Part shown: one piece after another, positions 34,598 through 44,351 of the stretch
How positions within the stretch are numbered: the first letter of the stretch is position 1
How the letters are laid out: each line of letters begins with the position of its first letter
Origin: Archangium gephyra
GTDB taxonomy: Bacteria; Myxococcota; Myxococcia; Myxococcales; Myxococcaceae
DNA length: 64,000 bases
Assembly (NCBI RefSeq): GCF_001027285.1
Contig: NZ_CP011509.1
Location: forward strand, 7,526,501-7,590,500
Reading direction: 5' to 3'
Position numbers and translations under genes: made by a program
The notes under the pieces: generated by a model
Seen by the model: only the letters and a program-made list of their open reading frames with translations
Database searches by the model: none
Told to the model about the DNA's origin: nothing

Positions 34598-35733
34598 TGC
34601 AGCAGCGGCGTCGTGGACTGTGGCTGGTGTTCGCGGTGGTCCTCTTCGGCCTGGCCGCGTGGCTGATGCTGTCGGGACAGGGCGAGGAGGAGGCCCCTCC
34701 CCCGCAGAAGGTGGCGTTCCCGAACCGGCTGCGGCCGGCGGAGCGCGAGCGCATGGAGAAGCGGCGCACGTACGTGATGCCCGCGGTGGGGGACGCGGGG
34801 ACGGTGGCGGAGCAGAAGCCGATACGGCCGAGCGACCCGGTGCTGGCGGCGCTGCCTCGGGGCAAGGGGAAGACGGCGGTGGTCATCGAGGCCAACGCCA
34901 TCCGGCACTCGCCCATCGGGGAGATGCTGCTGGAGTGCCTGATGAACCGGGAGGGCGCGGAGCTCGAGCGGTTCAAGAAGGAGACGGGCGTGGATCCGTT
35001 CCAGGACCTGGACCGGATGGTGCTCACGGACGACGGAGTGATTCTGTCCGGAAACTTCGGTGACGAGCGCCTGAAGAACCTGCTCGGCAGCCGGGGCTCG
35101 ACGAACTACGACTACGGGGACAGCGCGAGGCTCTTCGAGCCCCAGTACGAGCGCAACCTGCCGGACGGTGGTGTGGCGAGGCGGAACGGGCCGCAGGTGG
35201 GCCTGTGGAACAACCAGATGCTGGTGTTCGGCCGGTCGTCGGACGGGGTGAAGCAGGTCATCGATCGGGTGGAGGGCCGAGGGCCGGACGAGCCGCCCGT
35301 CATCTCCGAGAGCAGCACGTACGGGGAGATGTATGGGGTGATCTCGGCGGAGCAGCTCAAGAAGCTGTTCCCGAGGGAGCAGCAGGATCTGGCGGCGCGG
35401 CTGGCCGAGGTGGCGGAGAACGTGGAGCTGCACGTGGACGCGAGCTCGGACTTCGCGATGACGGCGCAGGTGAAGGGCCCGAACGCGGACAAGGTGACGG
35501 ACCTGGGCAAGTCGCTCGGGGGCGCGCTGTCGCTGGCGCGGATGAAGGCGCAGACCGAGGGCGAGAAGGAGCTGGCGCAGTTGCTGGACTTCGCGAAGGT
35601 GCAGCCGGACGGCGACGAGTTCAAGCTGGAGCTGGCCGTGCCGCTCGAGGTCATCAAGCAGCAGCTCGCCTTCTGCCGCGAGCAGCAGGGCGCGCAGAAC
35701 GAGAAGCCGCAAGAGGCCAGCCCCACGCCGTGA
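34597..35733 (+). CDS. Membrane-anchored protein of the ABC transporter operon
   Basis: A 378-residue protein with one N-terminal membrane segment (LWLVFAVVLFGLAAWLMLSG) and a large periplasmic part. A short Glu/Pro-rich spacer is followed by a soluble domain (GKTAVVIEANAIRHSPIGEM ... DPFQDLDRMVLTDDGVILSG) of mixed alpha/beta character without a recognised family. The coupled start (TGATG) and the AGGGGAGGG upstream show that it belongs to the transporter operon and is probably an accessory or substrate-handling subunit. Confidence 0.8.
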   Translation: MQQRRRGLWLVFAVVLFGLAAWLMLSGQGEEEAPPPQKVAFPNRLRPAERERMEKRRTYVMPAVGDAGTVAEQKPIRPSDPVLAALPRGKGKTAVVIEANAIRHSPIGEMLLECLMNREGAELERFKKETGVDPFQDLDRMVLTDDGVILSGNFGDERLKNLLGSRGSTNYDYGDSARLFEPQYERNLPDGGVARRNGPQVGLWNNQMLVFGRSSDGVKQVIDRVEGRGPDEPPVISESSTYGEMYGVISAEQLKKLFPREQQDLAARLAEVAENVELHVDASSDFAMTAQVKGPNADKVTDLGKSLGGALSLARMKAQTEGEKELAQLLDFAKVQPDGDEFKLELAVPLEVIKQQLAFCREQQGAQNEKPQEASPTP

Positions 35734-35742
35734 GGGCCCGCC

Positions 35743-36537
35743 CTACTCCACCATCGCGCTGACTTCGCGCGAGAAGGCCTGCTCGTCATCGGCATGGATG
35801 ACGAGCGGGGGCAGCACGGTGAGCCCGGTGGGCGCGCCCTTCACGGCGTGCATCAACACCAGCTTCGCGGGGCGTCCCGCGCGCGAGTGCACCATGCGCA
35901 TGGTCCTCGGCTCCAGCTTCGCCGCGTGCAACACGGCCATCAGCTCGGACAGCCGCGAGGCCGGATACACCACGCAGAAGCTCCCGCGACTCCTCAGCAG
36001 ATACGCCGCCGAGCGCGCCACGTCCCGCAGCTCGCAGGAGATCTCGTGCCGCGCCAGCGCCTTCTCCATGTCCGTGCTGCTCCTCCCCTGCTCCCGCGCC
36101 CGGTACGGCGGGTTGCACAGCACGTAGGAGAAGCTGGCCTTCGGGAACAGCCCGTCCACGCAGCGTAGGTCTCCCCGCACCAGCGACACCTCCCGCTCGC
36201 AGCGGTTGAGGTGCACGTTGCGCTCGGCGAGGGAGAACAGGCGCGGCTGGAGCTCCAACCCGGTGATGCTCCCGCAGCCCAACCGCCGCGCGAGGATGAG
36301 CGGGATGATGCCGCAGCCGGTGCCCAGGTCCATCAGCCGGCCCCGCACCGCTCCGGCCTCGAAGACGGCGAAGTGCGCGAGCAGCACCGGATCCAACGTG
36401 AAGCGGTAGCCCCGGCGGCGCTGGAGCACCTTCACCTCGCCCCCGCAGACGGAATCGAGCGTCTCCCCGGCTCCGGGCCGGAGCTCGAGCGGCATGCGCT
36501 GGGGCCATTCCAGCGCTTCTGTGAGCAGGGCGCCCAC
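35743..36537 (-). CDS. TrmN6-like class I methyltransferase
   Basis: A SAM-dependent methyltransferase of 264 residues. The SAM site is LMDLGTGCGIIPLILARRLG, and the catalytic NPPY motif (YVLCNPPYRARE) identifies it as an adenine N6-type enzyme related to TrmN6/YfiC, which modifies A37 of tRNA1-Val. The opening LDSVCGGEVKVLQRRRGYRFT, then LDPVLLAHF, is also typical of that family. GTG 36537 is used; ATG 36495 would remove 14 residues and has no better ribosome site. It lies seven bases after the DUF1015 gene, so the two are probably one operon. Confidence 0.85.
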   Translation of the reverse strand: MGALLTEALEWPQRMPLELRPGAGETLDSVCGGEVKVLQRRRGYRFTLDPVLLAHFAVFEAGAVRGRLMDLGTGCGIIPLILARRLGCGSITGLELQPRLFSLAERNVHLNRCEREVSLVRGDLRCVDGLFPKASFSYVLCNPPYRAREQGRSSTDMEKALARHEISCELRDVARSAAYLLRSRGSFCVVYPASRLSELMAVLHAAKLEPRTMRMVHSRAGRPAKLVLMHAVKGAPTGLTVLPPLVIHADDEQAFSREVSAMVE

Positions 36538-36544
36538 CCGGGCC

Positions 36545-37690
36545 CTAGGCCTCCGGATCCAGAAACAGGAGCCCCGCGGGCGGCGCGGGCTCCACCCATA
36601 ATGTCTTGTGCGGCAGCGACTGCGCCGCCTCCATCACCGCGCGCACCTCCCACAAGGGCGGCGGGTTGAGCGCGAAGCCCACCTGGAACGTCCCTCCGTG
36701 GACGCCTCGCACCAGCGAGTCCAGCCCCTGCACCGCGAACACCTGCGGGTGTCCCGGATCCTCCGGGTCCTTGATGCCCAGCACCGTGCGCAGCACCAGC
36801 GCGTTGAGCAGCGCCAGGTCCAGGCTGCGCAGCGTCGGATTGCGTGGCGCGGCCTTCAGGTGCGCCAGGTCCAACCCCTGCCGGAAGCGCAGGATCTTCC
36901 CCCGCCCCCCGGGCAGCACCATCAGCACCGCGTGGTGTCCCCGCACCAGCGTCGCCAGCCGCTCGTTCGCCAGGGCCACGCCCCGGGGCGACGTCAGGGG
37001 CTCGTCCAGGTCATAGACGCGCGCATACGCCGTCACCAGCGCGAGGAAGGTGTCCTCCTCGAAGGTCTCCAGGCCCTGGATGGCACGGTGCACTGGCTCG
37101 AAGTGCAGCCCGGGATCCGACAGCGGCACGATGGCCGCCAGACTCGGCCTGCGCTCATCCAGCTCGGCCAGGGGACGCAGGGGCGCGTCGTCGAGCACCG
37201 CCTGGATGCGCCGGGCCACGGGCGAGGGCTCGATGCGCCGCAGGGACACCGGGGCGTCCTCGAACGTGCCCTGCCACACGGTGCTGCTGGCCTCGGCCGC
37301 CTCGGCCAGCAGGGCCCGGAGCACTCCATGATCGTCCGCCGCCAGGGTGACGGTGGGCTCCACCTGCGCCGAGCGGGGCCGGTAGGGTTCGTGCTCCAGC
37401 GGCTCGGCCGCGTCCGGCGCCAGGCCACACAGGAGGAAGCGGACCGGAGGCCCTCCGAGCCGCCCCGCCGAGCTGTACACCTCCGCCAGGTACAGGGCCG
37501 GGCGGGAGTCGCGCAGGACGGAGCCCGCCTGTCTCAACCGTCCCAGCTCCGCCGTGGGGTCCACCCTGTCGAGCAGGGGGCGGATGAAGGCGGAGCGGGG
37601 CGGAGCGTTGAAGGGACAACCATCGTCATCGGCCGCCAGGTGCGATTCGAGCGAAGGAAGCAGGGCTGAGAACGGAAGGACGCGCGCCAT
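36545..37690 (-). CDS. DUF1015-family protein
   Basis: A soluble 381-residue protein. Sequence such as YLAEVYSSAGRLGGPPVRFL, FEEDTFLALVTAYARVYDLD and FALNPPPLWEVRAVMEAAQ, then SLPHKTLWVEPAPPAG, fits the DUF1015 family, whose members occur near amino acid metabolism genes but lack a proven reaction. The conserved late PHKTLW motif is present. It is slightly shorter than the usual 400-420. It lies seven bases upstream of the methyltransferase on the same strand. Confidence 0.75.
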   Translation of the reverse strand: MARVLPFSALLPSLESHLAADDDGCPFNAPPRSAFIRPLLDRVDPTAELGRLRQAGSVLRDSRPALYLAEVYSSAGRLGGPPVRFLLCGLAPDAAEPLEHEPYRPRSAQVEPTVTLAADDHGVLRALLAEAAEASSTVWQGTFEDAPVSLRRIEPSPVARRIQAVLDDAPLRPLAELDERRPSLAAIVPLSDPGLHFEPVHRAIQGLETFEEDTFLALVTAYARVYDLDEPLTSPRGVALANERLATLVRGHHAVLMVLPGGRGKILRFRQGLDLAHLKAAPRNPTLRSLDLALLNALVLRTVLGIKDPEDPGHPQVFAVQGLDSLVRGVHGGTFQVGFALNPPPLWEVRAVMEAAQSLPHKTLWVEPAPPAGLLFLDPEA

Positions 37691-37756
37691 ATGGGAAAAA
37701 ATGGGGCCTCGCTTCCCCGCCCGCCACGAAGCCCTCTCGGGCGCCCGGCAGCCGAG

Positions 37757-38788
37757 CTACCACCAGACGCAGCGGTAGGGCTTGGAGCGCGACGAGCCGA
37801 GACCGACCAGACCCGGACGCTCGGCGGCCTCCTCCCAGAGGAGGCTCACCGTGGCGATGGCGCCCGCGGAGCCGAGGAAGGACAGCACGTAGGGGGTGGG
37901 CTGATCGAACCCGCCCAGCACCAGCCCGGACAGCAGCAGCACCACCGCGCCCACGCCCACGCCGAAGAGGTCCGCCCTCAGGATCTGCCCGGGGCTGGGG
38001 TCGTATTTCATCGCGGCCAGCGCGAGCGCCGTCGCGCCGATGCCCGGGGCGATCAGCAGTGAGTCCGTCCACGTCTTCCCGGAGATCTTCGAGCCGGAGA
38101 AGTGCACGACGGCCAGCAGCAGCGCGCCGTAGATGAGGCCCCACCCGCCTCCCGAGGCCACCAGCATGCCGTCATCGAGCGGCAGCTGGCCGCCGGCGAT
38201 CGTCGCGGTGAGCCACGCGCCCAGCTCGGCCCCCACGAAGGAGGCCCAGGCCAGCGCGGTCGCATCCCGCGTGAGCATGTCCACGAAGCCGGCGGCGAAC
38301 ATGCCTCCGATGACGGAGTTGCCGATGCCGAAGTAGCCCATCGGCTTGTCGATCCAGTTGTAGAACTGCCACCACGCCGACGAGCCGAACCCGAGCCCCG
38401 CGCCAATGAGCGTGCCCGCCAGCATGGCCTCGCGGGAGCTGCGCTCGAGGCTGAAGCCGTTGGCGACGCCCTGGGTGAAGAAGCCGCCCAGTGCCCCCAT
38501 GACGGAGTGGTGCAGGATGAAGGAGAGGCTGCCCGGACCGGAGAGGAACGCGCCGTAGCGCAGGTGCCCATCGAGGATCGCCCCGGTGGCCTCGGGCGCG
38601 TCGGCGGCCGGAACCGCGGCGGGCGGCAGCTGTCCTTCCTGGGTGAGCGGCGCCTGGGGCTCGGTGCGCAGCGAGGCCGTGTCCGGCGGCTGCACCGGCG
38701 CATCGGAGGCGTACTGCGCGCGGGCCATTCCCGGCACGGCGAGCACGAGGACGGCGGCGAGGGACAACCAACGGGTCAACGGGGACAC
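37757..38788 (-). CDS. Multi-pass membrane protein of unknown function
   Basis: A 343-residue exported or membrane protein. The signal-like N-terminus (LTRWLSLAAVLVLAVPGMARA) is followed by a Pro-rich segment to about residue 70 and then several glycine-rich membrane helices (AMLAGTLIGAGLGFGSSAWW; GNSVIGGMFAAGFVDML; LVASGGGWGLIYGALLLAVV; VGAVVLLLSGLVLGG). No transporter signature was recognised. GTG 38788 is chosen because AGGAG lies eight bases upstream; a longer frame adds 29 unlikely residues. The function is unknown. Confidence 0.75.
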   Translation of the reverse strand: MSPLTRWLSLAAVLVLAVPGMARAQYASDAPVQPPDTASLRTEPQAPLTQEGQLPPAAVPAADAPEATGAILDGHLRYGAFLSGPGSLSFILHHSVMGALGGFFTQGVANGFSLERSSREAMLAGTLIGAGLGFGSSAWWQFYNWIDKPMGYFGIGNSVIGGMFAAGFVDMLTRDATALAWASFVGAELGAWLTATIAGGQLPLDDGMLVASGGGWGLIYGALLLAVVHFSGSKISGKTWTDSLLIAPGIGATALALAAMKYDPSPGQILRADLFGVGVGAVVLLLSGLVLGGFDQPTPYVLSFLGSAGAIATVSLLWEEAAERPGLVGLGSSRSKPYRCVWW

Positions 38789-39028
38789 TCGAACCACTCC
38801 TTGTCCGGACTCGGCGGCATCAAACCCCAACGCACGGCCGATGCAGCGGGAATCTCGCGGCTTCGAGGGACGCACGTCTCCTCCTGGAATTCAGGGGTGC
38901 CGTCCGGCGCCATGCAACGGCGTCACCGGAATGTTGACTTCCACGCGCCCGGCGGGGAGACCTGGGTTCCCCTCCCGCTCCAGCATCCCTAGACCGGGCG
39001 GGTACATTCACGAATCCAGGAGCGCCAC

Positions 39029-39349
39029 ATGGGCACGATGAAGTTCGAGGTCCCCCACTCCCTCCCCAAGGACGAGGCCAGGAAGCGCGTCGAGCAGCTC
39101 CTCAAGTACTGGACGGAGAAGTACGGCGTGAAGGCCAACTGGGCCGGGGACGGCGCGAAGGTGATCGGCAAGGTGATGGGCATCAACCTCGATGCCAACT
39201 TCACCATCACCGACGGCGCCATCCAGGGCGAGGGCACCGACCCCGGCATGCTGCTGCGCGGCCAGGCCAAGTCCTACCTACAGAAGAAGTTCAGTGCCGC
39301 GCTCGACCCGAGCAAGAGCGGCATCGACGACGACAAGGGCCTGGCGTAG
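39029..39349 (+). CDS. Polyhydroxyalkanoic acid system family protein
   Basis: A 106-residue protein starting MGTMKFEVPHSLPKDEARKR, matching the small family named after polyhydroxyalkanoate granule regions (PHA_gran_rgn), which adopts a fold with two helices over a sheet. ITDGAIQGEGTDPGMLLRGQ and AKSYLQKKFS are in the expected order. AGGAG precedes the ATG. No PHA synthase or phasin gene is nearby, so a granule role is not shown. The gene is convergent with frzF, four bases apart. Confidence 0.8.
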   Translation: MGTMKFEVPHSLPKDEARKRVEQLLKYWTEKYGVKANWAGDGAKVIGKVMGINLDANFTITDGAIQGEGTDPGMLLRGQAKSYLQKKFSAALDPSKSGIDDDKGLA

Positions 39350-39353
39350 CCGG

Positions 39354-40988
39354 CTACAGCAGCGGGCCCTCCTCCAGCGCGGCGAGCGCGTAACGCGCCG
39401 CACGGGAGATGGCCTCGGCCGAGTCCGGCAGCTCCGGGTAGTGGCCGGCCAGCTGACGCTGGGGGAAGCGCAGCTGCGAGATGGCGTTGCGGTAGTGGCG
39501 CCGCGCCGCCTCGTGGTCCTTCAGCCGCTCGTGCACCTGCGCCATCAGGTAGTGGCCGATGGCCAGCGAGGGCTCCAGGAAGAGCGCCTTGCCCAGCTCC
39601 GCGCGGGCCTCGGCGAGCTCTCCGGCCTGCAGCTCCGCCAGTCCGCCGAACACCCGCGCCTCCACGCACAGCGGCTCGCGGTTGATGGCCTGCGCGAAGG
39701 CATCTCGCGCATCCACGACACGCCCGCTCAGCGAGTAGATGTTGCCCAGGGTGAGCAGCGCGTCCAGGTGGCCGGGCTCGTCCGACAGGAGCTGCTCCAC
39801 GGTGTTCACCGCGGACACGAAGTCACCGCGCTCGATCATCCGCACGGCCGCGTTCAGCCGCTCGCCCGGAGCCAGCATCAGCGACCACGCGGGCATCTCG
39901 CTCGTGCGCGTACGGCCCGCCTCGGCGCCCACGGCGGACGCCTCGAGCGGCTTCCGGGACGGCTCGGACACGGGGTTCGCCGCTGGAGAGGCCTCGGGAG
40001 CCTTGGAAGCGGGCACCTCCACCGTCTTGCGCGAGGCCGGGGACACCGAGGGCCCCTTGGAGGACGTATCGAGCGTCGTCTTGAGGGCGCGGGTGGACGG
40101 CAACAGCGCGGAGTTGGAGTACGTCTTCGTGTTCCCGGTGCCGATGGGCGTGCGCGGCGGCAGTGGCTTCACGGGCCGCCGGTAGACGAATGCCCCCTCC
40201 ATCTCCACCATCTCGAAGCGGTCGTAGACCTTGAAGAGGCTCTCCGAATAGCCCAGCAGCAGCAGGGCCCCGGGCCGCAGCGCCGCGAGGAAGCGATCCA
40301 TCAGCGCGCGGATGGTGGGCAGATCGAAGTAGATGATGACGTTGCGGCAGAGGATGAGATCCAGCGACTCCGGCTTGACCTTCTCGAAGACGGGGACGGC
40401 GAGGTTCTGCCCGTCGAAGCGCACGTAGTCCTTGAGCGAGGAGACGATCTCGTACCCGTCCTCCACCGGCCGGAAGAAGCGCGTGCGGCGATCTCCGTGC
40501 ATGCCGGCCACGCGGCGGGACGAGAAGCGCCCCTGCTTGGCGGCCTCCACCGCGGCGAGGTTCAGGTCCGTGGCCCACAGGTCCACCTCGATGGGGAGCG
40601 CACCCTGCTCGGCCAGCACCATGGCCAGGCTGTAGGGCTCCTCGCCGGTGGCACAGCCCGCGGACCAGATGGACACCCGGCGGTTCTCCCGCCGCGCCTT
40701 CCACAGGGCGTCCGGGAGGATGCGGCTCTCCAGCGCCCGGAACTGCTTGGGGTCGCGGAAGAACTCGGTGTGCCCCACCGTGACGAGCGGCAGCAGCGAC
40801 CGCAGCTCGTCCTCCGCGGAGCGCAACATCTTCACGTACTCCTCGGCGTTGACGATGCCCACCACCGGCATGCGCGTGGACAACGCCAGCCGGAGGCTGT
40901 GGTAGCCGTCCGGAGTGATCTTCAACCCCGCGCGCTCCAGCAGGAGGGACGAGAGTTGCTGCAGGGCCTTGGAGGTCACTGTCAGCAT
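39354..40988 (-). CDS. frzF: FrzF, CheR-type methyltransferase with TPR tail
   Basis: Methylates glutamates of the FrzCD receptor using SAM. The N-terminal CheR domain (residues 1-270) has [26 protein letters not shown], the SAM motif [17 protein letters not shown] and [13 protein letters not shown] Pro/Ser linker follows, and the C-terminal 170 residues are TPR repeats ([40 protein letters not shown]). In M. xanthus FrzF has the same CheR-TPR layout, and the TPR part tunes which sites are methylated. ATG 40988 overlaps the frzG stop by seven bases. It is the last gene of the frz operon. Confidence 0.94.
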   Translation of the reverse strand: MLTVTSKALQQLSSLLLERAGLKITPDGYHSLRLALSTRMPVVGIVNAEEYVKMLRSAEDELRSLLPLVTVGHTEFFRDPKQFRALESRILPDALWKARRENRRVSIWSAGCATGEEPYSLAMVLAEQGALPIEVDLWATDLNLAAVEAAKQGRFSSRRVAGMHGDRRTRFFRPVEDGYEIVSSLKDYVRFDGQNLAVPVFEKVKPESLDLILCRNVIIYFDLPTIRALMDRFLAALRPGALLLLGYSESLFKVYDRFEMVEMEGAFVYRRPVKPLPPRTPIGTGNTKTYSNSALLPSTRALKTTLDTSSKGPSVSPASRKTVEVPASKAPEASPAANPVSEPSRKPLEASAVGAEAGRTRTSEMPAWSLMLAPGERLNAAVRMIERGDFVSAVNTVEQLLSDEPGHLDALLTLGNIYSLSGRVVDARDAFAQAINREPLCVEARVFGGLAELQAGELAEARAELGKALFLEPSLAIGHYLMAQVHERLKDHEAARRHYRNAISQLRFPQRQLAGHYPELPDSAEAISRAARYALAALEEGPLL

Positions 40989-41989
40989 GACTGCACCCAC
41001 TGGATGAGGGTTGGTCCGATTTGATCGAGCGGCAGCACTTCCTCGGCGGCCCCGAGGCGCACGGCCTCCTTGGGCATGCCGTACACGGCACAGCTCGTCT
41101 TGTCCTGGGCGATGGTCCGCCCACCGCGCTCGCGGATCTCCTTGAGTCCGCGGGCGCCGTCGCGGCCCATGCCGGTGAGGATGACCCCCAGCACGCGCGT
41201 CCCGAAGGACTCCGCCGCGGACGTCAGCAGCACGTCACACGAGGGCCGGAAGCCCCGCACTGGAGGACTGGGATCCAACACCAGCCGCCCCTTGGGACGC
41301 ACCACCAGGTGCGAGCCGGAGCGCGCGATGTAGACGCAGCCGGGCACCATCTCCTCACCGTCGGTGGCCTCCACCACCCGAAGCGGTGATTCGGAGCCGA
41401 GCCACTGCGCCAGGCCCTCGGTGAAACCATGGCTGATGTGCTGGCAGATGCACACCGGCGCGGGGAAGTCCTTGGGCAACATCTTGAGCACCACGGAGAG
41501 GGCCTTGGGCCCTCCGAGGGAGGAGGCAATGGCGACCAGGGGGTACGGTGCCTCGGTGACCGCGGGCCGTACATTCGGCTTCTGCGCCTGCACGGGGCGC
41601 GAGACGCGGACCTCGGCGAGCAGCATCAGCTTGCGGCCCACCGCCTGCCAGAAGTCAGTGCCGGGCTCGTGCGGACGATCCACCACGTCCACGGCCCCGA
41701 AGGCGAGCGCCTGGAAGGCCTCGGCGCCGGAGAGCGTGCCCGGGTGAAGCGCGAGCACCGGCACGGGCCGCTCCGCCATCACCCGCTGAATGGCCTTGAG
41801 GGCGTCCGGGCCGGACAGGTCCACCACGACCACGTCCGGATGCAGACGCTGAACGCCCTCGAGGGCCTCGGAGAACTCGCAGACGTTGCCGGCCGGGGCG
41901 AGCACCACCCCGTCGAACAACCCCCGCGAGGCGCTCCGAAGCACCTCGCCCACGAGCAACACACGGTATGCGGACGCACCGACGTCCAA
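40982..41989 (-). CDS. frzG: FrzG, CheB-type methylesterase
   Basis: Removes methyl groups from FrzCD. The C-terminal esterase domain has the catalytic Ser in [11 protein letters not shown], the His in [10 protein letters not shown] and the Asp in [11 protein letters not shown]. The N-terminal domain is receiver-like, with Asp in DVVVVDLSG, but the acidic pair expected near the start is replaced by VGE (LLVGEVLRS), so phosphorylation may be altered or lost. The start is TTG 41989 with AAGGGGG upstream. It follows frzE after 19 bases and overlaps frzF. Confidence 0.93.
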   Translation of the reverse strand: MDVGASAYRVLLVGEVLRSASRGLFDGVVLAPAGNVCEFSEALEGVQRLHPDVVVVDLSGPDALKAIQRVMAERPVPVLALHPGTLSGAEAFQALAFGAVDVVDRPHEPGTDFWQAVGRKLMLLAEVRVSRPVQAQKPNVRPAVTEAPYPLVAIASSLGGPKALSVVLKMLPKDFPAPVCICQHISHGFTEGLAQWLGSESPLRVVEATDGEEMVPGCVYIARSGSHLVVRPKGRLVLDPSPPVRGFRPSCDVLLTSAAESFGTRVLGVILTGMGRDGARGLKEIRERGGRTIAQDKTSCAVYGMPKEAVRLGAAEEVLPLDQIGPTLIQWVQSC

Positions 41990-42008
41990 GCTGCCCCCTT
42001 GCCTCGCT

Positions 42009-44297
42009 TCAGGTCAGACGATCGATGGTCTGCGCCAGGCTCTCGACGCCCAGTTCGCCCTTGACCAGGTACGCATCCGCGCCTGCCTCGGCCCCGCGCC
42101 GCCTGTCCTCCGGCGACGCGAGCGAGGACAGGATGATGACGGGAATGCGGGACAGCCCCACGGTGGACTTGAGCCGCCGCGTGAGCGAGAAGCCGTCCAG
42201 CCGGGGCATCTGCACGTCGGAGAGGATGAGGTCGTACTGCTGCGACTGGGCCTTGAGGTAGCCCTCCTCTCCGTCCTGGGCCTCGTCCACGGTGTGCCCC
42301 AGCGCCTTGACGAGCGCGGACTCGGTGGCACGTGCGATGGGGGAGTCGTCCACCAGCAGCACCCGCAGGCGCTTGGCGGCCTGGCCCTGGGTGACGGGCC
42401 GCGCCATGCGGCGCACCTCCGTCATGATGTCGGGCACGTGCAGGAGCACGGCGATGCGGCCGTCCTCCAGCGCGGCGGTGCCGGCGATGAAGGCGGCGCC
42501 CTTGAGGAACTCGCCTCCGCAGGGCTTCACCGCCACCTCGCGCTCGTCCACGAAGCCGTCCACCACGAGGGCGGCCAGGTCATCGCCGTGACGCACCACC
42601 ACGGCGGGCGGCTTGTCGAAGCGGTTGCCTCCGTTGACGCCCAGCAGCGGCCCCAGGCCCACCAGCGCGGTGGGCTTGCCGCGGTGCTTCACCGCCAGGG
42701 TGCCGAAGACCTCCATCCGGTCCTCGGGCTTCACGCGCATCACCGCCACCACGTCGGCGGCGGGCATGCCGTAGACGTCATCGCCCAAGCGCACCAGCAG
42801 CACCTTCATGAGCGCCAGCGACTGCGGCAGGCGCAAGGTGATGGCGCTGCCACGGCCCAGGCGGCTGACGATGCCCACCGAGCCGCCCAGCGACTCCACC
42901 TTCTTCTTCACGACGTCCATGCCCACGCCGCGGCCGGAGATGTCGGTGATCTCCTGGCGGGTGGAGAAACCCGCGCGGAAGACGAGCTCGATGGCCTCGC
43001 GCTCGGAGAGGGCGGCGGCCTGGGACTCGGTCAGCAGGCCCTTGCGCACGGCCACTTCCCGCAGCTTCTGCGGATCCATGCCGCGGCCGTCGTCGTCCAC
43101 CTCGATGCTGAGCATGTCGCCGTCGGCGCGCACGCGGATGCGCAGGCGGCCCGCGGCGGGCTTGCCGAGCATGCGGCGCTCGTCGGGCGTCTCCAGGCCG
43201 TGGTCCACGCCGTTGCGCAGCAGGTGCACCAGGGCGTCGCGCACGTCGGCCAGCATCGAGCGATCCACGCCGAGATCGGCGTTCTCGATGACGAGGTCCA
43301 CTTCCTTGCCCTGGGCCCGGGCGATGTCACGCACGGCACGGGGGAAGGCGTCGAAGACGGTGGACAGCGGCACGAGGCGGGCCTCGGCCACGTGGTCCGC
43401 CATCATCGCCAGGTTGCCGTGCAGCGTCTCGATGCCGTCCCCGTTGCGGCGCACGAAGCGGAACGCGTCGTCGCGCAGCATGTGCAGGTCGCCCTCGATC
43501 CGCTCGAGGTCGTTGCGCATCTGGTTGGGGACGTTGAGATGCTCGGCCAGCTTGAGGAAGCGATCGCCCAGGCGCGAGAAGCGCTGCAGCAGCGCCTCGA
43601 CCTCGGAGGCGCGCAGACGGCCGCGCGCGCTCTCCACCAACAGGTCACCGGCGAGCAGGCCGAGCGAGTCGAGCACCTCGACATTCACACGGATGCTGCG
43701 ATCGGCGAGCGCCTTGGGGGAATGACCTTCCTCGTGCTCGGCCTTGGCGGCCCGTGCGGGGGCCGGAGGCGGAGGTGACACCGCCGCGGCGGGCGGAGGC
43801 ACGTAGACGGGCTCCGCGGGCTCCTCGACGGTGGCTTCCACCTCGGGGACCACGGGCACCACCGGAATGGCCGTCCGCGAGGGGGCCTTGGCGCCGCCGA
43901 TGGCCGGTGGCGCATGTCCAGAGGCCGCGGTGAGCGCCTCGACCATCTCCTGCGAGGCCGGGGTGCCCGACTGGGCGCCCTCGGTGTCCTCCAGGAGGTC
44001 TGAAATGGTGTCGCACGCACGCAGCAGGAGGTCCGTCGCCACTTCGGTGGCGGCCCTCCCGTCTCGCTCGGCGCGCAACACGTCCTCGGCCGCGTGCGCG
44101 AGCTGGCCGATGGCGGCCAGGCCCAGCATCCGGGCCTCGCCCTTCATCGTGTGCAGCTCGCGCGCGACCTCGTCCGCCGCCTGATCCGCGGTGGGCTTCT
44201 CGAGATCGAGAATACCCAGCTGGATCTTCTGCAGACGGTCGGCGCTGACCTCCTGGAACTTCGACAGGAGGGATTTCTTGAGGGACTCGGTGTCCAT
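42009..44297 (-). CDS. frzE: FrzE, hybrid CheA kinase with C-terminal receiver
   Basis: The central kinase of the Frz system, 762 residues. The Hpt domain has His49 in ARELHTMKGEAR, the same position as the known phospho-His of M. xanthus FrzE. A Pro/Glu-rich linker (about 115-200) leads to the dimerisation and HATPase domains (FRNGVDHGLE-like LLRNGVDHGLETPDERRML; DDDGRGMDP; GRGVGMDVVKKKV), then a CheW-like domain. The C-terminal receiver has VDDSP, phospho-acceptor Asp at about residue 694 in LILSDVQMPRLDG, and Lys in YLVKGELG. Length is close to the 777 of M. xanthus. In that species the receiver restrains the kinase while FrzZ carries output. Confidence 0.95.
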   Translation of the reverse strand: MDTESLKKSLLSKFQEVSADRLQKIQLGILDLEKPTADQAADEVARELHTMKGEARMLGLAAIGQLAHAAEDVLRAERDGRAATEVATDLLLRACDTISDLLEDTEGAQSGTPASQEMVEALTAASGHAPPAIGGAKAPSRTAIPVVPVVPEVEATVEEPAEPVYVPPPAAAVSPPPPAPARAAKAEHEEGHSPKALADRSIRVNVEVLDSLGLLAGDLLVESARGRLRASEVEALLQRFSRLGDRFLKLAEHLNVPNQMRNDLERIEGDLHMLRDDAFRFVRRNGDGIETLHGNLAMMADHVAEARLVPLSTVFDAFPRAVRDIARAQGKEVDLVIENADLGVDRSMLADVRDALVHLLRNGVDHGLETPDERRMLGKPAAGRLRIRVRADGDMLSIEVDDDGRGMDPQKLREVAVRKGLLTESQAAALSEREAIELVFRAGFSTRQEITDISGRGVGMDVVKKKVESLGGSVGIVSRLGRGSAITLRLPQSLALMKVLLVRLGDDVYGMPAADVVAVMRVKPEDRMEVFGTLAVKHRGKPTALVGLGPLLGVNGGNRFDKPPAVVVRHGDDLAALVVDGFVDEREVAVKPCGGEFLKGAAFIAGTAALEDGRIAVLLHVPDIMTEVRRMARPVTQGQAAKRLRVLLVDDSPIARATESALVKALGHTVDEAQDGEEGYLKAQSQQYDLILSDVQMPRLDGFSLTRRLKSTVGLSRIPVIILSSLASPEDRRRGAEAGADAYLVKGELGVESLAQTIDRLT

Positions 44298-44351
44298 GAC
44301 CAGAGGGCGTCAGGACGGAAATCCGCCCCGAGTTGCCCCTCCCGCTCCTGA

